Assembly (NCBI RefSeq): GCF_001294335.1
Contig: NZ_LGKG01000136.1
Location: forward strand, 1-64,000
DNA length: 64,000 nt
Direction of reading: 5' to 3'
DNA from: Streptomyces chattanoogensis
Lineage (GTDB): Bacteria > Actinomycetota > Actinomycetes > Streptomycetales > Streptomycetaceae
Shown piece after piece: positions 10,133 to 18,070 of this stretch. The notes below the pieces were generated by a model. That model had not been told where the DNA came from, ran no database searches, and was given only the letters and a program-made list of their open reading frames with translations. Every line of letters begins with the position of its first letter. Position 1 is the stretch's first letter. The position numbers and the translations under genes were made by a program.

Positions 10133-10546
10133 ATGGCTTCGCGTCTCAACCCGTATCTCAGCTTCGACGGCAATGCCCGGCAGGCGATGGAGTTCTACGA
10201 GGAGGTCTTCGGCGGCACACTCGCGCTCCACACCTTCGGGGAGTTCGGCCAGAAGGACACTCCTCTGGCCGACAAGATCATGCACGGCCGGCTGGAGACG
10301 CCCAGCGGCTTCACCCTGATGGGCGCCGACACCCCACCGGGCATGGAGCTTGCCAAAGGCGCCAACTTCTCGGTCAGCCTCAGTGGCGACGACGACACCG
10401 AGCTGCGCGGCTACTGGGAGAAACTGTCCACCGGCGGCTCTGTGTCCGTCCCGCTGGAGAAGCAGATGTGGGGCGACGTGTTCGGCATGTGCACCGACCG
10501 CTTCGGCATCCCCTGGATGGTCAACATCAGCCGGCCGCAGAGCTGA
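10133..10546 (+). CDS. VOC (PhnB/glyoxalase-like) family protein
   Basis: 137 aa, one vicinal-oxygen-chelate domain of the PhnB-like type: NPYLSFDGNARQAMEFYEEV at the start, FGGTLALHTFGEFGQ, MHGRLETPSGFTLMGADTP and the C-terminal DRFGIPWMVNISRP. Such proteins are cytosolic and of mostly unknown substrate; many sit near ECF41 sigma factors. ATG 10133 has gggagg five bases upstream. It is followed by the ECF41-controlled unit, but a promoter lies between, so it is probably a separate transcript. Confidence 0.85.
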   Translation: MASRLNPYLSFDGNARQAMEFYEEVFGGTLALHTFGEFGQKDTPLADKIMHGRLETPSGFTLMGADTPPGMELAKGANFSVSLSGDDDTELRGYWEKLSTGGSVSVPLEKQMWGDVFGMCTDRFGIPWMVNISRPQS

Positions 10547-10616
10547 AGTCGGGGTCGGCGTTTCCCAGCATGTCGTTCATCCCCCATGCGCGGGGTGCTT
10601 GCTGCCCACGGGTGGT

Positions 10617-10643
10617 TGTCACAATCCCGGGTCCGGCGGTGTC
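10617..10643 (+). promoter_or_regulatory. Probable ECF41 sigma factor promoter
   Basis: TGTCACA at 10617-10623 and TGTC at 10640-10643 with a 16-bp spacer. ECF41 factors are known to recognise TGTCACA in the -35 region and a CGTC-like -10 upstream of their partner gene. It lies 40 bp before the partner gene's ATG, as expected for self-control of the gene pair. Confidence 0.7.
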
Positions 10644-10683
10644 TTCATGTCGAACGGCCCAACGGATACGGACAAGGAACACC

Positions 10684-11262
10684 ATGACACTGCGCATTCC
10701 CAAGGTGGAGCTTCCCACCGAGATGAGCGAGAACATGATCAAGCAGCTCGGTGCCGTGCCCGAGCCCGTCGAGGTGGTGTGGCACAGCCCCGAGGTCGCC
10801 ACCTCCAACCTGGAGTTCTCGGCCAGGCTGAGCGAGTGGGATGCGGCCGACGCGAGCCTCAAGTCGTTCGCGCACATGGCCGTCGCGGCACAGGTCGGCT
10901 GCAGCTGGTGCCTCGACGTCGGCTACTTCCAGGCACAGAACCAGAACCTGGACCTGGCCAAGGCGAGCCAGGTGCCGCGCTGGCGGGAGTCGGAGGTGTT
11001 CACGCCGCTGGAGCGGGACGTTCTGGAGTACGCCGAGGCCATGACGAACACGCCGCCGACCGTCACCGACGAGCTGTACGCGAGCCTGCTGGAACGCCTC
11101 GGCCCGGCGGCGATGGTTGAGCTCACCGCGTACATCGCCTTCGTCAACATGGCGACCAGGAACAACAATGCCAACGGGGTGACGTCGCAGGGCTTCTCGG
11201 ACGCCTGCGAGATTCCGCTGGCAACGCGTCCGGAGAAGTCCGGCGTCGCGGCAACGGCGTGA
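10684..11262 (+). CDS. Carboxymuconolactone decarboxylase/AhpD-like protein (ECF41 partner)
   Basis: 192 aa, alpha-helical AhpD-like fold. The redox motif CSWC (Cys73, Cys76) is in AAQVGCSWCLDVGYFQAQN, followed by the typical FTPLERDVLEYAEAMT segment. ECF41 sigma factors are characteristically encoded next to a carboxymuconolactone decarboxylase, oxidoreductase or epimerase gene, which is their main target. Here the sigma factor gene overlaps this gene's stop as GTGA, and a TGTCACA promoter lies upstream. The reaction and signal are unknown; reductase or peroxidase-like activity through the CXXC is a reasonable guess. Confidence 0.9.
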   Translation: MTLRIPKVELPTEMSENMIKQLGAVPEPVEVVWHSPEVATSNLEFSARLSEWDAADASLKSFAHMAVAAQVGCSWCLDVGYFQAQNQNLDLAKASQVPRWRESEVFTPLERDVLEYAEAMTNTPPTVTDELYASLLERLGPAAMVELTAYIAFVNMATRNNNANGVTSQGFSDACEIPLATRPEKSGVAATA

Positions 11263-12125
11263 CCGAGGACCCGTTCGTCGCCCATCGCAGCCTGCTGTTC
11301 ACCGTCGCCTACGAGATGCTCGGGTCGGCGGCCGACGCGGAGGACGTGCTGCAGGAGTCCTGGCTGCGGTGGGCCGACGCCGACCGGTCGCAGGTGCGGG
11401 ATCCGCGGGCGTACCTCGTCCAGGTCGTCACACGGCAGGCGCTCAACCGCCTGCGGACGTTGTCGCGCAGCCGCGAGGACTACGTCGGCGAGTGGCTGCC
11501 GGAACCGCTGCTGACCAGCCCCGACGTCGCCGAGGACATCGAACTCGCGGAGAGCGTCTCGATCGCGGTGCTGACCGTGCTGGAAACGCTGGGGCCGGCG
11601 GAGCGGGCGGTGTTCGTGCTCCGCGAGGTCTTCGACATGCCGTACGGCGAGATCGCCGAGGCCGTCGGGAAGTCCGGGGCCGCGGTGCGCCAGATCGCGC
11701 GGCGGGCACGCGAGCATGTGGCGGCCCGGCGGCCGCGGGTGCGGGTGAGCCGGTCGGAGCAGCAGGCGGTGGTCGAACGGTTCCTGGTTGCGCTGCGAAC
11801 CGGGCGGTTGCAGGAGCTGATGGAGGTCCTGGCGCCGGACGTGGTCATGATCGCCGATGGTGGCGGGTTGGTGACCGCCGCTCTGGCTCCGCTCCACGGG
11901 GCCGAGCTGGTGGCGCCGTTGCTCGCACGCGCGAACCGGGTGGTGGCCGCGTTCGAGACGACGGCCGTCTGGCTCAACGGCGCGCCGGCCGGCCGGATCG
12001 AGATCGACGGCGAGCCGTCCGCGGTGAGCCTCGTGGTGGACAACGGGCGGATCACCCGGCTCTACGTGGTGCGCAACCCGCGGAAGCTGACGCGGCTGGA
12101 CGAACCGGCCGAACTCGCCAGGTGA
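11259..12125 (+). CDS. ECF41-family RNA polymerase sigma factor (SigJ-like) with SnoaL-like C-domain
   Basis: 288 aa. Sigma-2 region at about 5-70 (YEMLGSAADAEDVLQESWLR), the WLPEPL linker motif at 79-84, sigma-4 at about 105-155, and a SnoaL/NTF2-like domain from about 165. The signature motifs DGGG (200-203) and NPRKL (273-277) are characteristic of ECF41, where the C-terminal domain controls activity instead of a separate anti-sigma factor. No anti-sigma gene is nearby, consistent with this. Translation is coupled to the partner gene by a GTGA overlap. Confidence 0.93.
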   Translation: MTEDPFVAHRSLLFTVAYEMLGSAADAEDVLQESWLRWADADRSQVRDPRAYLVQVVTRQALNRLRTLSRSREDYVGEWLPEPLLTSPDVAEDIELAESVSIAVLTVLETLGPAERAVFVLREVFDMPYGEIAEAVGKSGAAVRQIARRAREHVAARRPRVRVSRSEQQAVVERFLVALRTGRLQELMEVLAPDVVMIADGGGLVTAALAPLHGAELVAPLLARANRVVAAFETTAVWLNGAPAGRIEIDGEPSAVSLVVDNGRITRLYVVRNPRKLTRLDEPAELAR

Positions 12126-12266
12126 GTCTGCCGGCCTGGCGGTGAAGGTGGCACCAACGGCGTGGACGCGTTCGGGATCGACCTGTCGCCCGGGACAACC
12201 GAGGTCCACGCCGGTGCCGAGTCGCGTGTGCCAGGCGGTGGGCCATGCCTGCGGTGACCCGCGTCG

Positions 12267-12593
12267 CTAGCCGTCCTCCCGGCCGGGAAGGGGTGCCCCT
12301 TGGAGAAACGCTCGGTAGGCGTCTGCCGCCTCTTCCTCTACGGTCGGCCCTTCCGGTCCGTACCGTGTGTCGCTCCGGTCGCGCTTGGGTCCGGAGATCC
12401 AGAATTCGGCATCGGTTTCGACGTCGTAGAAGTTTGCGTCGGACAGGCCGAGACCCGTAGCGCGCCGCAGGGTCCGTCCTTGGAAGTAGGCCGTTTTCCA
12501 GGTCTTGGAGAAGTCCACCCACCCGATCCACGAGGGCCCTCGGTCGGTGCCATAGCCCGTTTTCAGCTGTACGAACATGATTCTGCGCGGCAT
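12267..12593 (-). CDS. Conserved small Streptomyces protein of unknown function
   Basis: 108 aa from ATG 12593 (an internal ATG at 12578 is also possible). The sequence is rich in Trp, Tyr and charged residues: MFVQLKTGYGTDRGPSWIG, WVDFSKTWKTAYFQGRTLRR, DANFYDVETDAEFWISGPKR. There is no signal peptide or membrane segment. I recognise similar stand-alone proteins in streptomycetes but no function. It is monocistronic, with an imperfect repeat (gatccgatggtccg) upstream in its presumed promoter region. It is convergent with the sigma factor gene. Confidence 0.75.
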   Translation of the reverse strand: MPRRIMFVQLKTGYGTDRGPSWIGWVDFSKTWKTAYFQGRTLRRATGLGLSDANFYDVETDAEFWISGPKRDRSDTRYGPEGPTVEEEAADAYRAFLQGAPLPGREDG

Positions 12594-12651
12594 GGGCCCA
12601 GCTTGGCCGATCGTGCCGCTCCGGAAAACCGAGTTTGTGGATCGATCCGAC

Positions 12652-12684
12652 GGTCCGATCCGATGGTCCGATCCGATGGTCCGA
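12652..12684. repeat. Tandem 13-bp repeat (2.5 copies)
   Basis: Unit GGTCCGATCCGAT at 12652-12664 and 12665-12677, then GGTCCGA at 12678-12684. It lies 60-90 bp upstream of the small hypothetical gene on the minus strand, so it could be a regulator-binding array or a slippage product. Confidence 0.7.
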
Positions 12685-12720
12685 GAGGAACCGCTTACAA
12701 CTGGCCACCCGTGGGGCGGG

Positions 12721-12762
12721 GAAAGGCGCCTGACCTGGGCCATCGCCCGTCAGGCGCCTTTC
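12721..12762. terminator. Terminator hairpin after the ketosynthase gene
   Basis: GAAAGGCGCCTGAC at 12721-12734 and its perfect complement GTCAGGCGCCTTTC at 12749-12762, loop of 14 bases. It lies just downstream of the leftward ketosynthase operon and marks the left boundary of the biosynthetic cluster. Confidence 0.8.
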
Positions 12763-12793
12763 GTTTCACGGTATCCGGAAGGCTCGGTCCGTC

Positions 12794-14035
12794 TCACGGC
12801 GTCTGGAAGGCCAGGACCGCGTTCTGGCCGCCGAAGCCGATGGAGTTGCTGAGTGCCGCCCGCAGCTGCTGTGAGCGGGGTGCCTTGGTGACGACGTCCA
12901 GATCGATCTCGGGGTCGAGGCGGTCGAGGTTGGCGATGGGCGGGATGGTCCGGTGTTGCAGGCTCAGTACGGTGACGGCGGCTTCGATGGCGCCCGCGCC
13001 GCCGATCGAGTGGCCGAGGACGCTTTTGTTCGCCGTGACCGGCGGCGGTGTGCCGAAGACCGAGCACAGGGCGCGTGCTTCGGCGAGGTCGTTCTGCTGG
13101 GTGGATGTCCCGTGGGCGTTGATGTGGTCGATGTCCGATGGCGACAGGCCGGCGTCGGCGAGTGCGGCGTGGATGGCCCGTACCACTCCCTGGCCCTCGG
13201 GGTCGGGCGAGCTGAAGTGGTAGCCGTCGGCGGAGGCTCCGTATCCGGCGACGAGGGCCCGGACCGGCGCGTTCCTGGCGCGGGCGTCCGGCAGCCGTTC
13301 CAGTACGAGGATGCCGGCGCCCTCGCCCAGCACGAAGCCGTCCCGGTCCGCGTCGAAGGGCCGGCATGCCCCGGCAGGGTCGTGCACCCGGGTGGACAGG
13401 GCTCCCATCTGGCCGAATCCGGCCGCGGGCATGGGTCTGCAGACGCTTTCGCTGCCGCCGGTGATCACGATGTCGCACATCGAGGAGGCGAGCAGGCCCC
13501 GGGCGACGCCGATGGCGGTGCCCCCGGACGCGCAGGCGGTGGAGGTGACCAGACTGGGGCCCAGTGCCTGAAGATCCGCGCTGAGTTCACCGGCGAGCAT
13601 GTTGGACACCGCGCGCGTGATGCACAAGGGGGAAATGGCCTTGTACCGCCCGCGGTTGAGCAGCTCGTAGTCCCGCTGCGCCTGGTCGTTGCCGCCGCTG
13701 CCGTTGCCGAGGACCACGGCGACGCGGGCACCGTCCCAGGCGGCGGGGTCCCATCCGGCATCGGTGACCGCCTCACGGGCGGCGACCAGTCCCATCTGGA
13801 TGAACCTGTCGATACGCCAGCTCAGCCGGCGCCCGAGCCGTGCCGTGGGGTCGAAGTCGGGCACCCGGCAGGAGAAGTCCACCGGAAGGCCGGCCAGCTG
13901 CTCGTCCGTGGCCGCCAGCGAGCGGCCGGAGAGCAGCCCGTCCCAGGTGGCCTGGACGCCGATCCCGGCCGGGGTGACAAGCCCCAGGCCGGTGACGGCA
14001 ATGTCGACCGTCTTCATCGGTTCGGCCGCCTTCAT
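12794..14035 (-). CDS. Beta-ketoacyl-ACP synthase (FabF/type II PKS ketosynthase)
   Basis: 413 aa thiolase-fold condensing enzyme. The complete triad is Cys168 (STACASGGTA), His308 (NAHGTSTQQND) and His342 (NKSVLGHSIGGAGA). It would extend an acyl chain on an ACP by decarboxylative condensation. The first ATG overlaps the ACP stop (ATGA); a second ATG at 14017 (MKTVDIAVTGLG) is an equally possible start. It forms an operon with the ACP, MMPL transporter and acyltransferase upstream. Whether it pairs with the KS at 28538 or serves a separate acyl chain is not clear; the latter fits the operon structure. Confidence 0.92.
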   Translation of the reverse strand: MKAAEPMKTVDIAVTGLGLVTPAGIGVQATWDGLLSGRSLAATDEQLAGLPVDFSCRVPDFDPTARLGRRLSWRIDRFIQMGLVAAREAVTDAGWDPAAWDGARVAVVLGNGSGGNDQAQRDYELLNRGRYKAISPLCITRAVSNMLAGELSADLQALGPSLVTSTACASGGTAIGVARGLLASSMCDIVITGGSESVCRPMPAAGFGQMGALSTRVHDPAGACRPFDADRDGFVLGEGAGILVLERLPDARARNAPVRALVAGYGASADGYHFSSPDPEGQGVVRAIHAALADAGLSPSDIDHINAHGTSTQQNDLAEARALCSVFGTPPPVTANKSVLGHSIGGAGAIEAAVTVLSLQHRTIPPIANLDRLDPEIDLDVVTKAPRSQQLRAALSNSIGFGGQNAVLAFQTP

Positions 14036-14322
14036 GGTCTGGTGGGGGTGGTAGAGACGTCTTGCCGGGAGCTGTCCGCTCCCATGGCCTCGCTGCCGTC
14101 ACGCCGCTGCTCGACGATCCGGCAGAACTCCCCGAGGGTCGGCTTGAGGTCCTCCTCCGACAGCTCGACGCCGAACTCTTCCTGGATGATCACGCTCAGT
14201 TCGACGATCGAGAGCGAGTCGAGCTCCAGGTCCGTGAGGGTGGCGTCGGGTCTGATGATGTCCTCCGGCACGCCCAAGTGCTCGGTGAGCAGGCCGGCGA
14301 TGCGTTCGTATGTGGTGGTCAT
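14032..14322 (-). CDS. Acyl carrier protein
   Basis: 96 aa. The phosphopantetheine attachment site is Ser36 in DLELDSLSIVEL; the surrounding helices (GVPEDIIRPDATLTDLELDS, EFGVELSEEDLKP) are ACP-like. ATG 14322 has GAGGAG about 8 bases upstream, preferred over an in-frame codon 15 bases earlier. A 20-residue polar C-terminal tail (about 76-96) follows the domain. It is translationally coupled to the KS gene and preceded by a G-rich simple repeat that separates it from the MMPL gene. It needs the PPTase encoded at 27260. Confidence 0.9.
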   Translation of the reverse strand: MTTTYERIAGLLTEHLGVPEDIIRPDATLTDLELDSLSIVELSVIIQEEFGVELSEEDLKPTLGEFCRIVEQRRDGSEAMGADSSRQDVSTTPTRP

Positions 14323-14339
14323 CAGGGCTCCTCGCAAAG

Positions 14340-14395
14340 GTGGGTGTGGAGGGGTAGGTGGGTGGGTGGATGGGTGGGTGGGTGGATTGATGGGT
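14340..14395. repeat. Purine-rich GGTG/GGAT simple repeat
   Basis: The plus strand is almost only G with T or A: ggtgggtgggtggatgggtg and similar, built on a 4-base GGTG unit. It lies between the MMPL stop and the ACP start, in the transcribed spacer of the leftward operon (C-rich in the RNA). Runs of three G at short spacing make a G-quadruplex possible on the plus strand. Confidence 0.85.
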
Positions 14396-14421
14396 GCGGC
14401 GTTGTTCCCGGGCTAACCCCG

Positions 14422-16686
14422 TCAGCCCTTGGTGTGACGGGTCATGCGTGGTGGTCGGTGCGGTATACGGGCCCTGGCCAGCCGGGACAGGACGAGGGCG
14501 CGCGCCCGCAGGAGCGGAGCCGGGGCCCACCAGTTCCAGCGGCCTGCCAGGCTCATGAGGGCCGGCACGAGCAGGCACCGTACGAGCGTGGCGTCGATGG
14601 CCACCGTCAGGGCCAGGCACACTCCGAGCTCTTGCAGAACCGCCAGCGAGGAGGCGGCCAGTGCACCGAGGACGATGACGACGGCGAGAGCGCCGACGGT
14701 CACCAGCCGCCCGGTGCGCTGCAGTCCGGTCACGATGGCCCGTTCGTTGTCCCCGGTGCGCAGGTACTCCTCGCGGATGCGCGCCACCAGGAAGACCTCG
14801 TAGTCCATGGACAGGCCGAACGCGATACAGAAGACCACCGCCGGAATCAGCGGATCGACATGGCCGGTGGCGGTGCCGCCCAGGAGCCGGGAGAGATGTC
14901 CCGCCTGGAAGAGAGACACCATGGCACCGAACGCCACCGTCAGGCTGAGGAGGTTCATGACCACGGCCTTGAGGGGTACGAGCACGCTTCCCGTGAAGAG
15001 GAACAGCAGCACCGCGACGGCGGTGATGACCAGCGCGGCCGCCCAGCCCAGGTGCCGTGCCAGGGTCTTCTTCATGTCCACCAGCGAGGCCGTCTCCCCG
15101 GCCACCAGCACGGGGCCCGCCCCCTTCTGCGCCCTGACCGCGTCGACGAGCCGCTGAGCCGACGCACTGTACGGTCCGGCCGGCGTGGTGACGGAGTACC
15201 AGGTCCCCTGCCCGGCGCCGGCGGCCGGCTTCGCGGGCGGCGCGGCGAGTCGGCGGCCGTCGCGGAAGTTCCCCTCAGGGCCCAGGACCAGATCGGCTCC
15301 CGGCAGCCGGGACAGGGCCCGGCCCGTGCGGTCGGCGGCCGGGGAGCCCGCCGGGACGCGGGGGGCCAGCACCGTGAGCGTGGTCCCGTTCAGCAGCGGG
15401 AACTCGGCGCGCGCCCGTTCCGCGGCGAGGCGCGGAGCCGCGTCGCGGGGCAGCCAGTCCTCGTCGATGAACCCCATGCGTGCCGCCGCGGCGGGCGCGG
15501 CGAGGAGGACGAGGAACGCGGACACGGAGACCAGTACGGCCAGGGGGCGCCGCAGCACCGCCCGGGCCAGCCGCTCCCAGAAGCCCGGCGCGTCGGCGTT
15601 CCGGGCACGCCACCACCGTGCCCGCACGGGGCGGCGGTTCAGGCGGTGCCCGAAGAGCGCGAGCAGCGCCGGCTGGACCACCAGCGCGGCGACCCCGGCC
15701 AGGCAGACCACCGCCACGGCGCCGGCTCCCAGCGAGCGGTGGAAGGGGGTGGGAAAGAACAGCAGGGCGCAGAGGGACAGCGTCACCACCGCCGCCGAGA
15801 CCGCGACCGTGCGGCCCGCCGAGCGGACGGTGGCGCGCACGGCGGCCGGCACCTCGAGGCCACGGTCCAGCTCCTCGCGGAAGCGCGTGACCATGATCAG
15901 GCTGTAGTCCACCGCCAGTCCGAACCCCAGGGCGGTGAGGATGTTGAGCGCGAAGACGTTCACCGGGTAGTGCCGGGCCAGCAGGTCCAGCACGGCCATG
16001 GCACCGGTGACGCTGACCAGCCCCATGGCGAGCGGCAGCGCACAGGCCAGCACCGAACCGAACACCACGAGGAGCACGGCCGAGACCAGCGGTACGCCGA
16101 TCATCTCGGAGCTGACGAGGTCGCGGCGGCTCTGCTCTTCGGCGTACCGGTTGACGGACAGCCGTCCGGACGCCTCCACCCGCAGCGGAGGCCGTGCACC
16201 GGCGTACTTCCGGATCAGGCGCTCCGTGGTGCGTGTCTTGTGCTGGTCGTCGCCTGCGACGGCGAGCATCAGCAAGGCGGAGTGCCGGTCGGCCGACAGC
16301 ATGGAGGGGGTGGGCGAGGTCCAGGGGTCGCGTACGAAGACGACACCGGGTTCGGCGGCCAGTTCGGTGACCAGTGCCCGGCCGGCCGCCGAGGCCTGCC
16401 GCCCGTTCACCGCACCCGTCGTACGGGCCACGAACATCAGCTTCGGGGTCCCGGATCCCTGGTGCTCCGTCAGGAGTTTCTCCGCGCGGCTCGATTCCGC
16501 CGAGTCGTCGAAATAGCCGCCGTCCACCAGGCGTCCGTGCACACCGGCGGCAGCGACGGCGGAGCCGAGTACGGCCACGAGTGCCAGGGCCAGGATCAGC
16601 CATCGGTACGTCACGGCCCAGTGCCGAGCGGCTGTGGCGGGCCGTTCGGTCTCCTGCTCCCCAACCGCTCCTCTGCTCATGATCAC
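14422..16686 (-). CDS. MMPL/RND family transporter
   Basis: 754 aa with the family layout of two repeats of six membrane segments. Segment 1 is at about 28-50 and is followed by a large extracytoplasmic loop. The Asp-Tyr pairs of proton-driven MMPL proteins appear as VDYSLIMVTRF and SMDYEVFLVARI. MmpL proteins export lipids, siderophores or polyketides. The stop of the upstream acyltransferase overlaps the first possible start (GTGA at 16686); the ATG at 16680 (MSRGAVGEQ) is the alternative. Placement between an acyltransferase and an ACP-KS pair suggests export of an acylated or lipid-like product; substrate unknown. Confidence 0.9.
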   Translation of the reverse strand: MIMSRGAVGEQETERPATAARHWAVTYRWLILALALVAVLGSAVAAAGVHGRLVDGGYFDDSAESSRAEKLLTEHQGSGTPKLMFVARTTGAVNGRQASAAGRALVTELAAEPGVVFVRDPWTSPTPSMLSADRHSALLMLAVAGDDQHKTRTTERLIRKYAGARPPLRVEASGRLSVNRYAEEQSRRDLVSSEMIGVPLVSAVLLVVFGSVLACALPLAMGLVSVTGAMAVLDLLARHYPVNVFALNILTALGFGLAVDYSLIMVTRFREELDRGLEVPAAVRATVRSAGRTVAVSAAVVTLSLCALLFFPTPFHRSLGAGAVAVVCLAGVAALVVQPALLALFGHRLNRRPVRARWWRARNADAPGFWERLARAVLRRPLAVLVSVSAFLVLLAAPAAAARMGFIDEDWLPRDAAPRLAAERARAEFPLLNGTTLTVLAPRVPAGSPAADRTGRALSRLPGADLVLGPEGNFRDGRRLAAPPAKPAAGAGQGTWYSVTTPAGPYSASAQRLVDAVRAQKGAGPVLVAGETASLVDMKKTLARHLGWAAALVITAVAVLLFLFTGSVLVPLKAVVMNLLSLTVAFGAMVSLFQAGHLSRLLGGTATGHVDPLIPAVVFCIAFGLSMDYEVFLVARIREEYLRTGDNERAIVTGLQRTGRLVTVGALAVVIVLGALAASSLAVLQELGVCLALTVAIDATLVRCLLVPALMSLAGRWNWWAPAPLLRARALVLSRLARARIPHRPPRMTRHTKG

Positions 16687-17999
16687 AGCCCGGCGCGCGC
16701 CGTCATCTCGTCCAGCTCACGCATCCACAGCTGCACCAGGCCGTCGCAGCCCCCGACCGCCTGGTCCGCGACGAAGCAGATCTGCGCGGTGGCGGCGTAG
16801 GTGGACAGACAGGCCGCGAGCGCATGGCCGGCCGGAAGGAGATCCAGCGGTATGGCGTCGGTGACGACCCGGTCGCCGAGGCGGAGCCGCTTCCCCGGCC
16901 CCGGCACGCAGGAGGCCAGCACCGTCGTGCTGCGCGGGTGCAGATCGAGTTCGAGGAGCCATCGGCCGAACCGCTGGGGGACGATGCGTCCCAGGGCGCC
17001 GGCGTGGGGGTCGAACAGCGAGGAACGGGCCTTGCGGGTACGGGCCTTGACATACCTCAGCCGCTCTACGGGATCGTCCAGACCGGCCGGCAGCCGGACT
17101 GCCGCGCCCAGCACCCAGTCTCCCCTCTTGCCTGCGTCGTCCCGGCGCCGCAGGGTGACCGGCATCATCATGCGCATCGGCTGCCGGCCGAGCGGCCGGC
17201 CGTGTTCCCCGGCCCAGCGCTTGAGCGCGCCGGCGAGGGCCGACAGGTACAGGTCGTTGGGGGTGGCTTTGTAGGCGGCGGCGAGTTTCCGGAGGCGGGG
17301 CAGCTCCACGCTGCCCCACGCGTAGTGCGGCTTGCCCGTGAGGGGAAAGCCGCGCGGTACGAGACGAGCTGCCCGGCGCAGCCCGTCCATGGCGCCGATG
17401 CCTTCGCGGACTGCGGTGACCAGTTCGGCTGCGGTGCCCCGGCGGGGGCCGCCCCTGGGCAGTGGCGGGCCTGCCGCCGGGGAGGCAGCGGGCTCGCTGA
17501 GGGTGCCGCGGAAGATTTCGCTGAGCAGCATGCCGTCGAAGTGCGCATGGTGGCCGCGCAGTACGACCGCGAATTCATCGGAGGCGTATCCGTGGAGAAT
17601 CCACACTCCCCAGAGACGCTCCGGCAAGGGTGCCGTGGCCAGATCACTCAGTGCGGCCCGCAGCCCGTCCAGCCCGGTCCCCGCGGCGACGGGTGTACGG
17701 AATACATGGTCCCCGGCGGCGAACGGGGCGCCCGTCCCCCTGCCGGGCCCACCCGGCGGCGATTCCGCGAGTTCCGGATAGCGGGCCACCGCAAGGTCCA
17801 GCAGGAGGCACATTTCCTCTTGGCTGGGCACGTCGCCCGTGATGCGGCTGACGCCGCCCACCGCGACCGAAGAGCCAGGATGTGCCGCTGCGTAATCGAA
17901 GAAGGCTCCCTTTCCCGTCCTCGCGCCGTCCTGCCGTGGTGCTGCGGGGGCCGTATCCCGTCCGGCAGTGGCCTGGCGAAGGACATCTCGGAGAGCCAT
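16683..17999 (-). CDS. WS/DGAT-like acyltransferase (condensation-domain fold)
   Basis: 438 aa, long-fatty-acyl transferase type. The catalytic HHxxxDG motif is H150-H151-AHF-DG in VVLRGHHAHFDGMLLSEIF. The second half has PNDLYLSALAGALKRW and RMMMPVTLRR, which correspond to the conserved ND and P-V-R blocks of wax ester synthase/diacylglycerol acyltransferases. Such enzymes esterify an alcohol with an acyl-CoA or acyl-ACP. AAGGAA precedes ATG 17999. As first gene of the operon with MMPL, ACP and KS, it may join the acyl chain made by KS/ACP to a small-molecule alcohol or amine; this is inference. Confidence 0.8.
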   Translation of the reverse strand: MALRDVLRQATAGRDTAPAAPRQDGARTGKGAFFDYAAAHPGSSVAVGGVSRITGDVPSQEEMCLLLDLAVARYPELAESPPGGPGRGTGAPFAAGDHVFRTPVAAGTGLDGLRAALSDLATAPLPERLWGVWILHGYASDEFAVVLRGHHAHFDGMLLSEIFRGTLSEPAASPAAGPPLPRGGPRRGTAAELVTAVREGIGAMDGLRRAARLVPRGFPLTGKPHYAWGSVELPRLRKLAAAYKATPNDLYLSALAGALKRWAGEHGRPLGRQPMRMMMPVTLRRRDDAGKRGDWVLGAAVRLPAGLDDPVERLRYVKARTRKARSSLFDPHAGALGRIVPQRFGRWLLELDLHPRSTTVLASCVPGPGKRLRLGDRVVTDAIPLDLLPAGHALAACLSTYAATAQICFVADQAVGGCDGLVQLWMRELDEMTARAGL

Positions 18000-18070
18000 G
18001 TCGATTCCTTCCCGAAAGAGTTCTTGTGCTGCGCTCGGCGCCCGGCACCGCCCGGCACAAAGTCACTTGC

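Noticed and set aside
14062..16800. Very long plus-strand open frame opposite the MMPL gene
   Set aside because: Composition is Gly/Arg/His/Gln-rich without family similarity; it is the shadow frame of a well-supported membrane transporter.
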